DNA of 64,000 nucleotides, taken from Paraburkholderia kururiensis. GTDB lineage: Bacteria; Pseudomonadota; Gammaproteobacteria; Burkholderiales; Burkholderiaceae. Below are positions 36,381-44,809 of this stretch, one piece after another. The stretch spans positions 3,720,001 to 3,784,000 of the forward strand of contig NZ_CP139965.1 of the NCBI RefSeq assembly GCF_034424375.1, in the 5' to 3' direction. The number at the start of each line of letters is the position of its first letter. Position 1 is the first letter of the stretch. A program made the position numbers and the translations under genes. A model generated the notes under the pieces. That model was given only the letters and a program-made list of their open reading frames with translations, was not told the DNA's origin and made no database searches.

Positions 36381-36464
36381 CCGCGCGAGCGGCGGTAAGG
36401 CCATTTGCCCTGTACGGCGTCGGCGCGCCGCGCCGTCGACTAATCCTTTTTGATTGACCCTCGA

Positions 36465-36494
36465 ACGCATGCACTTCGGTGCATGCGTTTTTTT
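36465..36494 (+). terminator. Intrinsic terminator after the glycine-zipper lipoprotein
   Basis: ACGCATGCAC (36465-36474), loop TTCG, then GTGCATGCGT (36479-36488) and a run of six more T residues. The stem is perfect over 10 bp and the U run is on the plus strand. Confidence 0.88.
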
Positions 36495-36520
36495 GTGCGC
36501 CGGAAACGCAGGCGCGAGGC

Positions 36521-36556
36521 AAAAAAAATCCCGCCGCCGGGTTACCGGTGGCGGGA
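36521..36556 (-). terminator. Intrinsic terminator of the H1-like gene
   Basis: Read on the minus strand: TCCCGCCACCGG, loop TAAC, CCGGCGGCGGGA with one internal mismatch, then eight T residues (plus-strand A run 36521-36528). It ends the minus-strand H1-like transcript. A plus-strand terminator lies 27 bp away, so this is a converging pair. Confidence 0.85.
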
Positions 36557-36623
36557 TTGGATTGAGTAGCCTTACTCAATCGTGAGACACACACGCGGTG
36601 TGTCGCGGCACTGCATCGACTGC

Positions 36624-37196
36624 TTACGGACGGCTGCCCGTCGGGAACGGCCATGCTGCGGCCGGGTTCAGGGCCGTCTTCACCGTGGCCGCAGGGGCGG
36701 TCGATTGCGCAGGCGCAGCGGGGGCGGCAGGAGCCGCCTTCTTCGCAGGCGCAGCCTTCTTGGCAGGGGCAGCCTTCTTCGCAGGCGCAGCCTTCTTGGC
36801 CGCAGCCTTCTTCGCAGGCGCCTTCTTGGCAGCCTTCTTCGCAGCGACCTTCTTCGTCGCTACTTTCTTGGCTGCTGCCTTCTTCGCCGGTGCGGCCTTC
36901 TTCGCGGCAACCTTCTTCACCGCGACTTTCTTGGCTGCCGCCTTCTTCGCCGGTGCAGCCTTCTTCGCTGCAACCTTCTTCGCCGGCGCCTTCTTGGCTG
37001 CAACCTTCTTCGCTGCTGCCTTCTTGGCCGGTGCAGCCTTCTTCGCTGCAACCTTCTTCACGGCGACTTTCTTCGCAGCGACCTTCTTCACCGCGACTTT
37101 CTTCGCTGCTGCCTTCTTGGCCGGAGCGGCCTTCTTCGCTGCAACCTTCTTCACTGCTGCTTTCTTGGCAGCGGGCTTCTTCTTGGCAGTTGCCAT
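36624..37196 (-). CDS. Lysine/alanine-rich histone H1-like DNA-binding protein
   Basis: A 190-residue protein made almost entirely of Lys, Ala, Pro and Val. The body (about 10-150) is built from degenerate repeats of the type KKVAAKKAAPAKKAA (about 13-15 residues). The last ~40 residues are Ala/Pro/Thr-rich and end NPAAAWPFPTGSRP. Bacterial H1-like proteins of this kind (AlgP, HctB/Hc2, Bordetella BpH1) bind DNA through the lysine repeats and influence nucleoid structure or gene expression. Function here is by analogy. An intrinsic terminator follows. Codon use switches among AAG/GCC/GCG/GCT, and the repeats vary at DNA level, so recombination is possible. Confidence 0.85.
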   Translation of the reverse strand: MATAKKKPAAKKAAVKKVAAKKAAPAKKAAAKKVAVKKVAAKKVAVKKVAAKKAAPAKKAAAKKVAAKKAPAKKVAAKKAAPAKKAAAKKVAVKKVAAKKAAPAKKAAAKKVATKKVAAKKAAKKAPAKKAAAKKAAPAKKAAPAKKAAPAKKAAPAAPAAPAQSTAPAATVKTALNPAAAWPFPTGSRP

Positions 37197-37634
37197 TTTT
37201 TTCTCCTTCAGGTTCAGATGAGAGGTCAGTTCAAACTACACCCTTCGTCAAAACCCGCTTCCCGCGGACGCTTGTCAGGGCGATCGCTACGAAGCGGGCT
37301 ATTCATCGGCGTACGCAGATTCCGCGCGCTTACGCTAATGAATACGGTAAGGCGCGCCGTGCCAACGGGTACCGCGCGCCAAGTCCATCCGGCATCGGAT
37401 ACCGACGCCGGCCAGCGTTTGATGAAGCCGCCGGCACTCAGGCCAACGGCTTTTTCCGGGGGGAAGTTTGCCCATCCCACTGAAGGGTTCGCAAAGTGCC
37501 TGTCATGTTTTTGGGCCGCTAAGGCACCGGGCACGCTTTGCATCAGGCGTTCCTGCTCCTAATCACCACGGCCGGCAACGGCGCTTGCGCGCTGCCGGCG
37601 CTCCCCATCGATCTTCTCTGCGATGCGCTCAGGG
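37197..37634. other. Gene-free stretch between the H1-like gene and nrdB
   Basis: About 440 bp. Frames here are short and lack family features. I see no clear terminator for nrdB, no promoter pair that stands out, and no repeat. It must contain the H1-like promoter on the minus strand. Confidence 0.4.
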
Positions 37635-38870
37635 TCATTCCCAGGAAAGCGCCCCGCCAGTCTGATATTCAATGACACGCGTCTCGAAGAAGTTGCGCTC
37701 CTTCTTCAGGTCGATCATCTCGCTCATCCACGGGAACGGGTTTTCCTCGTTCGGGAACAGCGCATCGAGACCGATTTGCTGGCAACGACGGTTGCAGATG
37801 AAGCGCAGGTAGCTCTTGAACATCGACGCATTGAGACCGAGCACGCCGCGCGGCATCGTGTCCTCTGCATACCGGTATTCGAGATCGACGGCCTGCTTGA
37901 AGATTTCGCGGATCTCCGCACGGAACTCGGCGGTCCACAGGTGCGGGTTTTCGAGCTTGATCTGGTTGATGAGGTCGATACCGAAGTTACAGTGCATCGA
38001 CTCGTCACGCAGGATGTACTGATACTGCTCCGCTGCGCCGGTCATCTTGTTCTGGCGGCCGAGCGCCAGAATTTGCGTAAACCCGACGTAGAAGAACAGA
38101 CCTTCCATCACGCAGGCGAACACGATCAGCGACTTGAGCAGAGCCTGGTCTGCTTCGAGCGTGCCGGTCTTGAAGGCCGGATCGGTCAGCGTGTGGATGA
38201 ACGGAATCAGGAATTCGTCTTTCGCGCGGATCGACGAAACCTCGTGATACGCGTTGAAGATCTCGCCTTCGTCGAGGCCCAGCGATTCGACGATGTACTG
38301 GTAGGCGTGCGTATGGATCGCCTCTTCGAACGCCTGGCGCAGCAGGAACTGGCGGCATTCGGGCGCCGTGATGTGGCGGTACGTGCCGAGCACGATATTG
38401 TTCGCGGCGAGCGAGTCGGCCGTGGTGAAGAAGCCGAGGTTGCGCTTGATGATGCGGCGCTCGTCGTCGGAAAGGCCGTTCGGGTCTTTCCACAGCGCGA
38501 TGTCGCGGGACATGTTGATTTCCTGCGGCATCCAGTGGTTCGCGCAACCCGAGAGGTACTTCTCCCACGCCCACTTGTACTTGAACGGCACGAGCTGATT
38601 GACGTCAGTCTTGCCGTTGATGATGCGCTTGTCGGCCACGTTCACGCGCGCTTCCGGCGACACTGCCGGCGCAGCGGCCGCAGTGTTCTGCGCCGCGTAC
38701 GGAGCGACGGCAAAGTCGCCCGCGAAAACGTCTTGAGCCGAAGGAGCCGGAGAGACGGCACGCGCTACTGCCTGCGTACCGACAGCCATACCCGCTGCGT
38801 TGCGCAACACGCTCGGTTGCGAAGCGCTCGACGGAGTTACGGCAGCAATCTCGTCATCCCAGTTGAGCAT
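37635..38870 (-). CDS. nrdB: Class Ia ribonucleoside-diphosphate reductase, beta (radical) subunit
   Basis: Supplies the diiron-tyrosyl radical to NrdA. The product is 411 residues from the ATG at 38870, chosen because GGTGA lies 6 nt before it. An Ala/Pro-rich stretch covers about 10-75. The R2 domain begins near residue 85. By alignment to E. coli R2, Asp152, Glu183 and His186 are iron ligands and Tyr190 is the radical site (AFEEAIHTHAY). A second ligand set is in SSIRAKDEF and DESMHCNFGI. The C-terminal tail ends EYQTGGALSWE, which binds NrdA. nrdA is 463 bp upstream in the same direction. Confidence 0.95.
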   Translation of the reverse strand: MLNWDDEIAAVTPSSASQPSVLRNAAGMAVGTQAVARAVSPAPSAQDVFAGDFAVAPYAAQNTAAAAPAVSPEARVNVADKRIINGKTDVNQLVPFKYKWAWEKYLSGCANHWMPQEINMSRDIALWKDPNGLSDDERRIIKRNLGFFTTADSLAANNIVLGTYRHITAPECRQFLLRQAFEEAIHTHAYQYIVESLGLDEGEIFNAYHEVSSIRAKDEFLIPFIHTLTDPAFKTGTLEADQALLKSLIVFACVMEGLFFYVGFTQILALGRQNKMTGAAEQYQYILRDESMHCNFGIDLINQIKLENPHLWTAEFRAEIREIFKQAVDLEYRYAEDTMPRGVLGLNASMFKSYLRFICNRRCQQIGLDALFPNEENPFPWMSEMIDLKKERNFFETRVIEYQTGGALSWE

Positions 38871-39333
38871 ATATGTCACCATCAATTTAGATCGGTTTGT
38901 ACCATCTTTTCGTGAGCGATAAAAGGGTTCGCTCACGAAAATTCCTGTTTTCGATTCGCGTTGAGACCTGCATACAACACTTTCTCATCGCATCGCGTGC
39001 ATCGCTTCATGCAGATAGAGCGAGCGATGCCTTGTCCAAGGTCTTCGCTTCATCTCGAGCATGTCCGCAAGAAGAGATTGAGACTTGCTCGACGTGCTGG
39101 CTACGACGTTGTGAAGAGGTCTGTTGCGAGGTTCGTCGCAAGGTTCGTCGTGAACGCGGCGAACCTGGTTGAAGCGATGAGTCTGCGGCGGATGCTTCGA
39201 CCTGCATCGCCTCACAGTTGCGTGCTTGCTGTTGAGGCCCGCAATGTTCGTGCGCCGCCTGATCACACGGTGGGCAGCGCGCGAAACCGTCGCCGCCCAC
39301 CTTGTTCACTTCACCGCACGAGCGCCGTCACGC
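38871..39333. other. Non-coding gap between nrdA and nrdB
   Basis: About 460 bp. It holds the 12-bp inverted repeat (38907-38941). Around 39120-39160 there are two imperfect copies of AGGTTCGTCG. Several 90-100-codon frames exist on both strands but are arginine/serine-rich with no recognisable features. No second pair of NrdR-like boxes was found here. A small gene is not excluded. Confidence 0.4.
38907..38941. repeat. 12-bp perfect inverted repeat upstream of nrdB
   Basis: TTTTCGTGAGCG (38907-38918) and CGCTCACGAAAA (38930-38941), perfect complements, with an 11-nt spacer. It sits 37-71 bp before the nrdB start codon. No U run follows on either strand, so it is not an ordinary terminator. 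It could be an operator or a 5' UTR hairpin of the nrdB message. Confidence 0.6.
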
Positions 39334-42300
39334 TTATTGGCAGGCCTCGCACTCTTCGAAGCCAGGATCGCCCGGACGCATCATGCACACGGGACCATCG
39401 GCCTGCGGCGCGTCCTCTGCCGCCGCCTGGACCGGAGCCGATGCAGCGGCAGCCGAAGCCACGATGCCGCCCGACGACGCACCACCCGTCACGCCGAACG
39501 AGCTGCCTCCCACTGCGCCGCCCATACCACCCGCGCCGCCGTCACCGCCCGAAGGCACGGCGTTCAGTGCACCGTGAGCAACCGTCGACTTCTCGACGTG
39601 CGTCGCCGCCATCGTGCGCAGGTAGTAGGTGGTCTTGAGGCCACGCACCCAGGCGAGCTTGTAAACCTCGTCGAGCTTCTTGCCCGACGCGCCGCCCATA
39701 TAGATATTGAGCGACTGCGCCTGGTCGATCCACTTCTGACGGCGCGACGCCGCCTCGACCAGCCACTTCGGGTCCACCTCGAACGCCGTAGCGTAGATGG
39801 CACGCAGGTCGGCCGGGATGCGGTCGATGCGCGAGAGCGAGCCGTCGAAGTACTTCAGATCGGCGACCATCACCTCGTCCCACAGGCCGCGTGCCTTGAG
39901 ATCGCGCACCAGGTAGTCGTTGACCACCGTGAATTCGCCCGAGAGGTTCGACTTCACGTACAGATTCTGGAACGTCGGCTCGATGCACGCCGACACGCCG
40001 ATGATGTTCGAAATGGTCGCCGTGGGCGCGATCGCCACGCAGTTCGAGTTGCGCATGCCGTGCGTTGCAATGCGGGAACGCAGCGTCGCCCAGTCCATCG
40101 TTTCGCTGGTGTCGACTTCGACGTAGCCGCCGCGCGCCTCGGCGAGCAACTTCAGCGTGTCTTGCGGGAGGATGCCGCGGTCCCACAGCGAGCCGCGGTA
40201 GCTCGAGTAGCGGCCGCGCTCTTCGGCAAGTTCGGTAGAGGCGTAGTACGCGTAGTAGCACACCGCTTCCATCGACCGGTCGGCGAACTCCACAGCCTCC
40301 TGCGACGCGTACGGGGTGCGCAGCAGGTGCAGGCAGTCCTGGAAGCCCATGATGCCCATGCCTACCGGACGGTGCTTCAGGTTCGAGTTACGCGCCTTGG
40401 CGACCGCGTAGTAATTGATGTCGATGACGTTGTCGAGCATGCGCATCGCCACGCTGATGGTGCGCTTCAGCTTGTCGTGGTCGAGCGCGTACGAGCCGTC
40501 GGCCTGCTTTGCGAGGTGCGCGACCAGGTTCACCGAGCCCAGATTGCAGACGGCGATTTCGGTGTCGCTCGTGTTCAGCGTGATCTCGGTGCACAGGTTC
40601 GACGAGTGGACCACGCCGACGTGTTGCTGCGGGCTGCGGATGTTGCAGGGGTCCTTGAACGTGATCCACGGGTGGCCGGTCTCGAACAGCATGCCCAGCA
40701 TCTTGCGCCACAGCTGCGCCGCGGGGACCTTCTTGAACAGCTTGAGCTCGCCGCGGGCGACCTTCTCTTCGTAAGCCGTGTAAGCCGTTTCGAACTCGGC
40801 GCCGTACTTGTCGTGCAGGTCGGGGCAGGTGGACGGCGAAAAGAGCGTCCAGTCGCCGCCTTCCATCACGCGCTTCATGAACAGGTCGGGAATCCAGTTC
40901 GCCGTGTTCATGTCGTGGGTGCGGCGGCGGTCGTCGCCGGTGTTCTTGCGCAGCTCGAGGAATTCTTCGATGTCGAGGTGCCACGATTCCAGGTACGCGC
41001 AAACCGCGCCCTTGCGCTTGCCGCCCTGGTTCACGGCCACGGCGGTGTCGTTCACCACCTTCAGGAACGGCACGACGCCCTGCGACTTGCCGTTGGTGCC
41101 CTTGATGTGCGAGCCGAGCGCGCGCACGCGCGTCCAGTCGTTACCCAGGCCGCCGGCAAACTTCGAGAGCAGCGCGTTTTCCTTGAGCGCTTCATAGATG
41201 CCGTCGAGGTCGTCGTCCACCGTCGTCAGGTAGCACGACGAGAGTTGCGAGCGACGGGTGCCCGAGTTAAACAGCGTGGGCGTCGAGCTCATGAAGTCGA
41301 AGGTCGACAGCACGTTGTAGAACTCGATGGCGCGCGCTTCGCGATCGATCTCGTTGAGCGCAAGGCCCATCGCGACACGCATGAAGAATGCCTGCGGCAT
41401 TTCGATGCGCGTGCCGTCCACGTGCAGGAAGTAGCGATCGTAGAGCGTCTGCAGGCCAAGGTAGCCGAACTGCAGGTCGCGGCTCGAATCGAGCGCGGCA
41501 CCAAGGCGCTTCAGGTCGAACTGCAGCAGCTTGTCGTCGAGCAGTTCCGCCTGGACGCCGCGCTTGATGAACTGCGGGAAGTATTCGGCGTAGCGTTCGC
41601 CCATCTCGGCCTGAACGACTTCCTCTCCGAGGATTTCGCGACGGATGGTATGCAGCAGGATGCGAGCCGTGACCTGGCTGTAGGCCGGGTCCTTCTCGAT
41701 CATCGTGCGTGCGGCAAGGATGGCCGAGTCGTAGACCTGGCTCATCGGCACGCCGTCGTACAGGTTCTTGACCGTCTCCGTCACGATCGGCTCGGCGCTC
41801 ACCGCGTCGCCCAGGCCTTCGCAGGCCGACACGATCAGCGCGCGCAGCGCGTTCAGGTCCAGCGGACGCGTGACGCCGTTGTCCGTGACGGTCAGACCGG
41901 GCGCGCTCGGTGCAGCGCCGGCGTCCTGCGCGTGGCCGCGCTCCTGATTGCGCTTTTCGCGATACAGCACGTAGGCGCGCGCGACGTTGTGCTCGCCGCC
42001 GCGCATCAGCGCCAGTTCGACCTGGTCCTGGATGTCTTCGATATGGAACGTGCCGCCGTTCGGCCGGCTACGCAGGAGCGCGCGCACGACCGCCTGGGTG
42101 AGCTGGTCGACGAGTTCGCGCACGCGCGCCGATGCGGCACCCTGCCCGCCATTGACGGCCAGAAACGCCTTGGTCACGGCGATTGCGATCTTCGACGGCT
42201 CGAACGACACCACGCTGCCGTTGCGGCGAATCACCTTGTAGTCAGCGAAGGTGGCCTGCGGGGCGAGCGACTGCCCGCCATTCTGCTCACCACTCAACGG

Positions 42301-42354
42301 ACGGCCGGCGGGTGCGTCCTCATACCGGGTCGTGACGTTATCGGTCGTTTGCAT
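39334..42354 (-). CDS. nrdA: Class Ia ribonucleoside-diphosphate reductase, alpha subunit
   Basis: Catalytic subunit that makes dNDPs from NDPs. The product is 1006 residues, longer than E. coli NrdA (761), with an N-terminal extension, an ATP-cone (about 35-140; YKVIRRNGSVVSFEPSKIAIAVTKAFLAV) and the ten-stranded barrel. Active-site motifs include NSGTRRSQLSSCYL, CAYLESWHLDIEEFLELRKN, NLCTEITLNTSDTE and ANWIPDLFM. The C-terminus ends EECEACQ, the CxxC pair that accepts reductant. The ATG at 42354 has AGGAG 8 nt upstream. The promoter region at 42691-42718 carries twin NrdR-like boxes. nrdB follows after 463 bp. Confidence 0.95.
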   Translation of the reverse strand: MQTTDNVTTRYEDAPAGRPLSGEQNGGQSLAPQATFADYKVIRRNGSVVSFEPSKIAIAVTKAFLAVNGGQGAASARVRELVDQLTQAVVRALLRSRPNGGTFHIEDIQDQVELALMRGGEHNVARAYVLYREKRNQERGHAQDAGAAPSAPGLTVTDNGVTRPLDLNALRALIVSACEGLGDAVSAEPIVTETVKNLYDGVPMSQVYDSAILAARTMIEKDPAYSQVTARILLHTIRREILGEEVVQAEMGERYAEYFPQFIKRGVQAELLDDKLLQFDLKRLGAALDSSRDLQFGYLGLQTLYDRYFLHVDGTRIEMPQAFFMRVAMGLALNEIDREARAIEFYNVLSTFDFMSSTPTLFNSGTRRSQLSSCYLTTVDDDLDGIYEALKENALLSKFAGGLGNDWTRVRALGSHIKGTNGKSQGVVPFLKVVNDTAVAVNQGGKRKGAVCAYLESWHLDIEEFLELRKNTGDDRRRTHDMNTANWIPDLFMKRVMEGGDWTLFSPSTCPDLHDKYGAEFETAYTAYEEKVARGELKLFKKVPAAQLWRKMLGMLFETGHPWITFKDPCNIRSPQQHVGVVHSSNLCTEITLNTSDTEIAVCNLGSVNLVAHLAKQADGSYALDHDKLKRTISVAMRMLDNVIDINYYAVAKARNSNLKHRPVGMGIMGFQDCLHLLRTPYASQEAVEFADRSMEAVCYYAYYASTELAEERGRYSSYRGSLWDRGILPQDTLKLLAEARGGYVEVDTSETMDWATLRSRIATHGMRNSNCVAIAPTATISNIIGVSACIEPTFQNLYVKSNLSGEFTVVNDYLVRDLKARGLWDEVMVADLKYFDGSLSRIDRIPADLRAIYATAFEVDPKWLVEAASRRQKWIDQAQSLNIYMGGASGKKLDEVYKLAWVRGLKTTYYLRTMAATHVEKSTVAHGALNAVPSGGDGGAGGMGGAVGGSSFGVTGGASSGGIVASAAAASAPVQAAAEDAPQADGPVCMMRPGDPGFEECEACQ

Positions 42355-42653
42355 GTGCAAAGCTCCTGGTCCTGGAGAATATGCGGAGAGTGTCCGCGGA
42401 TTAACAAGAACGCCGCGCCGCCACGTGCGCGAGCGAGGAGAAGGAGAGGAAGGTCCAGCAAGGCCGGGCGGCCGGATGCGACAAAGCAGATGGGACAACG
42501 GTCTTCATCATGTATGTCGCGATCACTGGCTGTGTCCTTCTTCTCGATTGATGCCGGTGCCGCCGAAGCGCTATTGCCAGCGGCACCGCACAAAGTTTCG
42601 TACGCCTGGAATGCGTGCGGCGCCGTGCTCAGGCGAGCGGGGCGCCGCATTCA

Positions 42654-42669
42654 ACACAAGATGTAGTGT
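42654..42669. promoter_or_regulatory. NrdR-box-like palindrome 1
   Basis: ACACAAGATGTAGTGT matches the published NrdR consensus acaCwAtATaTwGtgt at 14 of 16 positions. It lies downstream of the predicted nrdA -10, in the 5' region. Box 2 is centred 31 bp away, about three helical turns, the spacing seen for functional NrdR box pairs. Confidence 0.7.
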
Positions 42670-42684
42670 TAATTTCAAAACTTG

Positions 42685-42700
42685 GCACTAAGTATAGTGG
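42685..42700. promoter_or_regulatory. NrdR-box-like palindrome 2
   Basis: GCACTAAGTATAGTGG contains CACTA and TAGTG as perfect half sites and matches the NrdR consensus at about 12 of 16 positions. It covers the predicted -10 (TATACT on the minus strand, 42691-42696) of nrdA, so binding would block RNA polymerase. Confidence 0.65.
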
Positions 42701-42718
42701 ACTTTAGACGGACCTCAA
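42691..42718 (-). promoter_or_regulatory. nrdA promoter (sigma70-like)
   Basis: On the minus strand: -35 TTGAGG (plus 42713-42718), 16-bp spacer, -10 TATACT (plus 42691-42696). The -10 lies inside NrdR box 2. Transcription would start near 42684, about 330 nt before the nrdA ATG, giving a long 5' UTR. Confidence 0.5.
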
Positions 42719-42825
42719 ATTCTTTTATTTCGCTTCGAAAGCTTGACTTTTTGGAGTCCAAGGCCGCATCGGGGCAGACCGCAAAGCAAGGCTCCATGCG
42801 GGTTAGCGACATGAAGCGACAGGAC

Positions 42826-43446
42826 TTAAGACGTGTGGCGCGAACGCGCTTCAGGGTGAAGGTAGGGGAAATACCGATCTGCGAGCCCGGTCTCGCGCTG
42901 CAGGCGAAACCAGTCGAAGTGCGGCCCCGGATCGGTCTTGCGGCCGGGGGCGATGTCCGAGTGACCGGCAACCGCCGCAATCGGATAGTGGGCGGCGAGC
43001 GCCCTCACGAGCGCTACCAGTGTGACGTATTGCGCGGGCTCGAAGGGGGTCGTGTCGGCGCCTTCGAGCTCGATGCCGATCGAAAAATCATTGCACCGCT
43101 CGCGCCCGAAGAAATTCGACAAGCCTGCGTGCCATGCACGTTCGTCGCAGGAGACGTATTGCTCGAGCGTGCCGTCGCGATGAACCAGGAAATGCGCTGA
43201 CACCCGCACGCCACGCAGATGCGTGTCGTAGTAAGGGTGAGCGTCGCAATCCAGACGGTTGAGGAAGAGGTCGGAGATCGCCGTGCCGCCGAACGTGCCG
43301 GGGGGCAAGCTGATGTTGTGCACGACGATCAGCGTCGGCACGGCGCCCTCGGGACGCGCCTCGAAATTCGGCGACGCGAGACGACGCGCGGCCGTGACCC
43401 AGCCTTGTGCATCGACGACGAAACTCTCGGGAAGCGTCGCGCTCAT
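42826..43446 (-). CDS. ampD: 1,6-anhydro-N-acetylmuramyl-L-alanine amidase
   Basis: Zinc amidase of cell-wall recycling that removes the peptide from 1,6-anhydroMurNAc peptides. The product is 206 residues, N-acetylmuramoyl-L-alanine amidase type 2 fold. The zinc site is His43 (LIVVHNISLPPG), His162 and Asp172 (AGHSDIAPGRKTDPGPHFDW); FSIGIELEG is a family core motif. Length and lack of signal peptide fit cytoplasmic AmpD. In many Gram-negatives loss of AmpD derepresses ampC; whether that applies here depends on an ampR-ampC pair outside this window. The start overlaps the upstream gene's stop (ATGA). Confidence 0.94.
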   Translation of the reverse strand: MSATLPESFVVDAQGWVTAARRLASPNFEARPEGAVPTLIVVHNISLPPGTFGGTAISDLFLNRLDCDAHPYYDTHLRGVRVSAHFLVHRDGTLEQYVSCDERAWHAGLSNFFGRERCNDFSIGIELEGADTTPFEPAQYVTLVALVRALAAHYPIAAVAGHSDIAPGRKTDPGPHFDWFRLQRETGLADRYFPYLHPEARSRHTS

Positions 43447-43796
43447 CGCGCGCTGGTGTCGCCGCCGGTACGGCCGCTGCCCGGCTGCGCAGTCGCAGCC
43501 GATGTGCGGGCGACATGGCGTCGGGCGTGCTCCTCGCAGCAAAACGGCTGGCCGGCCGCGACTACCGACTCGCTGTTTGGGACGTGCACGCCGCATTCCG
43601 TGCAGCGGACCATCGGTTCGGCGAGCCGCGTACCGGTTGAGCCCGCGCGCCGGCTCGCCGTGTCCGACTGTTGGCCGGCGGCGTTGCCGCCACCTGCGCC
43701 GGCACGGTCGGCAGGACGCGCGTCGACACGACGCAGCGCCTTGGCGAGCCATTGGCCCACAACGAACAGCAGGATCAGCAGAAAAATCTGTCTCAT
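43443..43796 (-). CDS. Small PP0621-type membrane protein with Cys/His cluster
   Basis: A 117-residue protein. Residues 1-20 are a hydrophobic anchor (MRQIFLLILLFVVGQWLAKAL). A Pro/Ala/Gly-rich linker follows, then MVRCTECGVHVPNSESVVAAGQ (about 62-83) and FCCEEHARRHV, with Cys65, Cys68, Cys86, Cys87 and His90 as a likely metal site. The CxxCGVHVPxSES form is the hallmark of the PP0621 family. Function is unknown. It overlaps ampD by ATGA, so it is cotranscribed, and lies 5 bp after ypjD. Confidence 0.78.
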   Translation of the reverse strand: MRQIFLLILLFVVGQWLAKALRRVDARPADRAGAGGGNAAGQQSDTASRRAGSTGTRLAEPMVRCTECGVHVPNSESVVAAGQPFCCEEHARRHVARTSAATAQPGSGRTGGDTSAR

Positions 43797-43801
43797 CGAA
43801 T

Positions 43802-44728
43802 TCAGACCACAGGGCGGTGCAGCAGCACCTCAAAAACGAAACGGCTGCCCACATACGCAAGCAGCAGCGCAGCGAACGACGCGAGCACCCAGCGCAGCGC
43901 AGCGCGTCCGCGCCAGCCCGAGAGCTTGCGTGCCGTGAGGAGCGCGCCGAACATCAGCCACGACAGGATCGCGAAGACGGTCTTGTGATCGAGCGTGAGC
44001 GCGCGGTCGACCAGTTGCTCGCTGAACACGATGCCGGACGCGAGCGTAAGGGTGAGCAGCACGAAGCCCGCGCCAATCAACCGGAACAGCAGTTTCTCAA
44101 GCGTGAGCAGCGGCGGCAGGGTCTCCAGCCAGTTCGAGAGCCAGCCCTTGCGCGCCGCGCCTCGCTGCAGACCGCCGCGCAGCGCGTGCAGCCGGCGCTC
44201 CACCGCGAGCATGAGCACCGCATGCAGCGCAGCGATGGCGAACAAACCGTAGGCAACGTTGGCAATGACGAAGTGCAGCTTGAACATCGGCGCGGCCGCG
44301 TAGGTCAGCACATGGACGCCGCCGAACACGAGCGGCAGCACCGACGCGACCGCCGCGAGCGGCAATACGAGCAGCCTGAGGCCGTCGAGCGGGAAGAAAA
44401 AACTCTCTATCCAGTAGATGCCGGCGCCGAGCCAGAACATGGCCGAAAGCGCGTACGCGAAACCGAACACCATCGCGTTGGCAGGGAAGATGGTGGTATG
44501 GAGCAGCACGCCATGTACGATCAGCGCGAGCGACAGCACGCCTCGCGCTACCGGGCTCATGCCCGATGCCGGCTGCACAGGCGCACTCGCTCCGCCCGGC
44601 ATCGCGGGCACCGTAGCCGCGACCCCGCCCGCGAGCGGCTGCACCGCGATGTGGCGACGCGCGCGAAAGTCGGCAGCACACAGGCCGCCGTACAGAAGCA
44701 CGGTGAGGGCATACAGTACAATATCCAT
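43802..44728 (-). CDS. ypjD: YpjD/CcsA-type integral membrane protein
   Basis: Cytochrome c assembly-like inner-membrane protein of 308 residues with about eight hydrophobic segments. It carries the CcmC/CcsA-related layout: HTTIFPANAMVFGFAYALSAM, HFVIANVAYGLFAIAALHAVLM and LDHKTVFAILSWLMFGALLTARKLSGWRG. The tryptophan-rich heme-binding motif of true CcsA is not obvious, so a role in cytochrome biogenesis is not shown. In E. coli and relatives ypjD also lies next to ffh, as here (divergent). The start at 44728 lies 82 bp from ffh. TATAGT on the minus strand lies just upstream. Confidence 0.82.
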   Translation of the reverse strand: MDIVLYALTVLLYGGLCAADFRARRHIAVQPLAGGVAATVPAMPGGASAPVQPASGMSPVARGVLSLALIVHGVLLHTTIFPANAMVFGFAYALSAMFWLGAGIYWIESFFFPLDGLRLLVLPLAAVASVLPLVFGGVHVLTYAAAPMFKLHFVIANVAYGLFAIAALHAVLMLAVERRLHALRGGLQRGAARKGWLSNWLETLPPLLTLEKLLFRLIGAGFVLLTLTLASGIVFSEQLVDRALTLDHKTVFAILSWLMFGALLTARKLSGWRGRAALRWVLASFAALLLAYVGSRFVFEVLLHRPVV

Positions 44729-44809
44729 AGTTACAGTTTACTATAGGCCCTTCTCTCGCGACGGCTCCCGCTTTGCGAGACACCCGGGCCGCACTGTCCA
44801 CCATCCCCC

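Larger units (their letters stand above)
42355..42825. other. Regulatory gap between nrdA and ampD
   Basis: About 470 bp. It holds the nrdA promoter and both NrdR-like boxes (42654-42718), in an AT-rich island (roughly 42655-42740). A long leader lies between the boxes and the nrdA ATG. Frames in the leader are not convincing. On the other side, ampD ends at 42826 on the minus strand, with no clear terminator. Confidence 0.5.

Noticed and set aside
36653..37483. Long Ser/Pro/Gln-rich frames opposite the H1-like gene
   Set aside because: They are alternate-frame readings of a repetitive Lys/Ala gene and carry no independent support.
39007..39309. Possible small gene between nrdB and nrdA on the minus strand (100 codons)
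   Set aside because: Ser/Arg/Gln-rich, no ribosome site, no recognisable motif. Left as non-coding gap, though a gene is not excluded.
39226..42666. 1146-codon open frame on the plus strand opposite nrdA
   Set aside because: Another GC-driven antisense shadow; nrdA on the minus strand is unambiguous.
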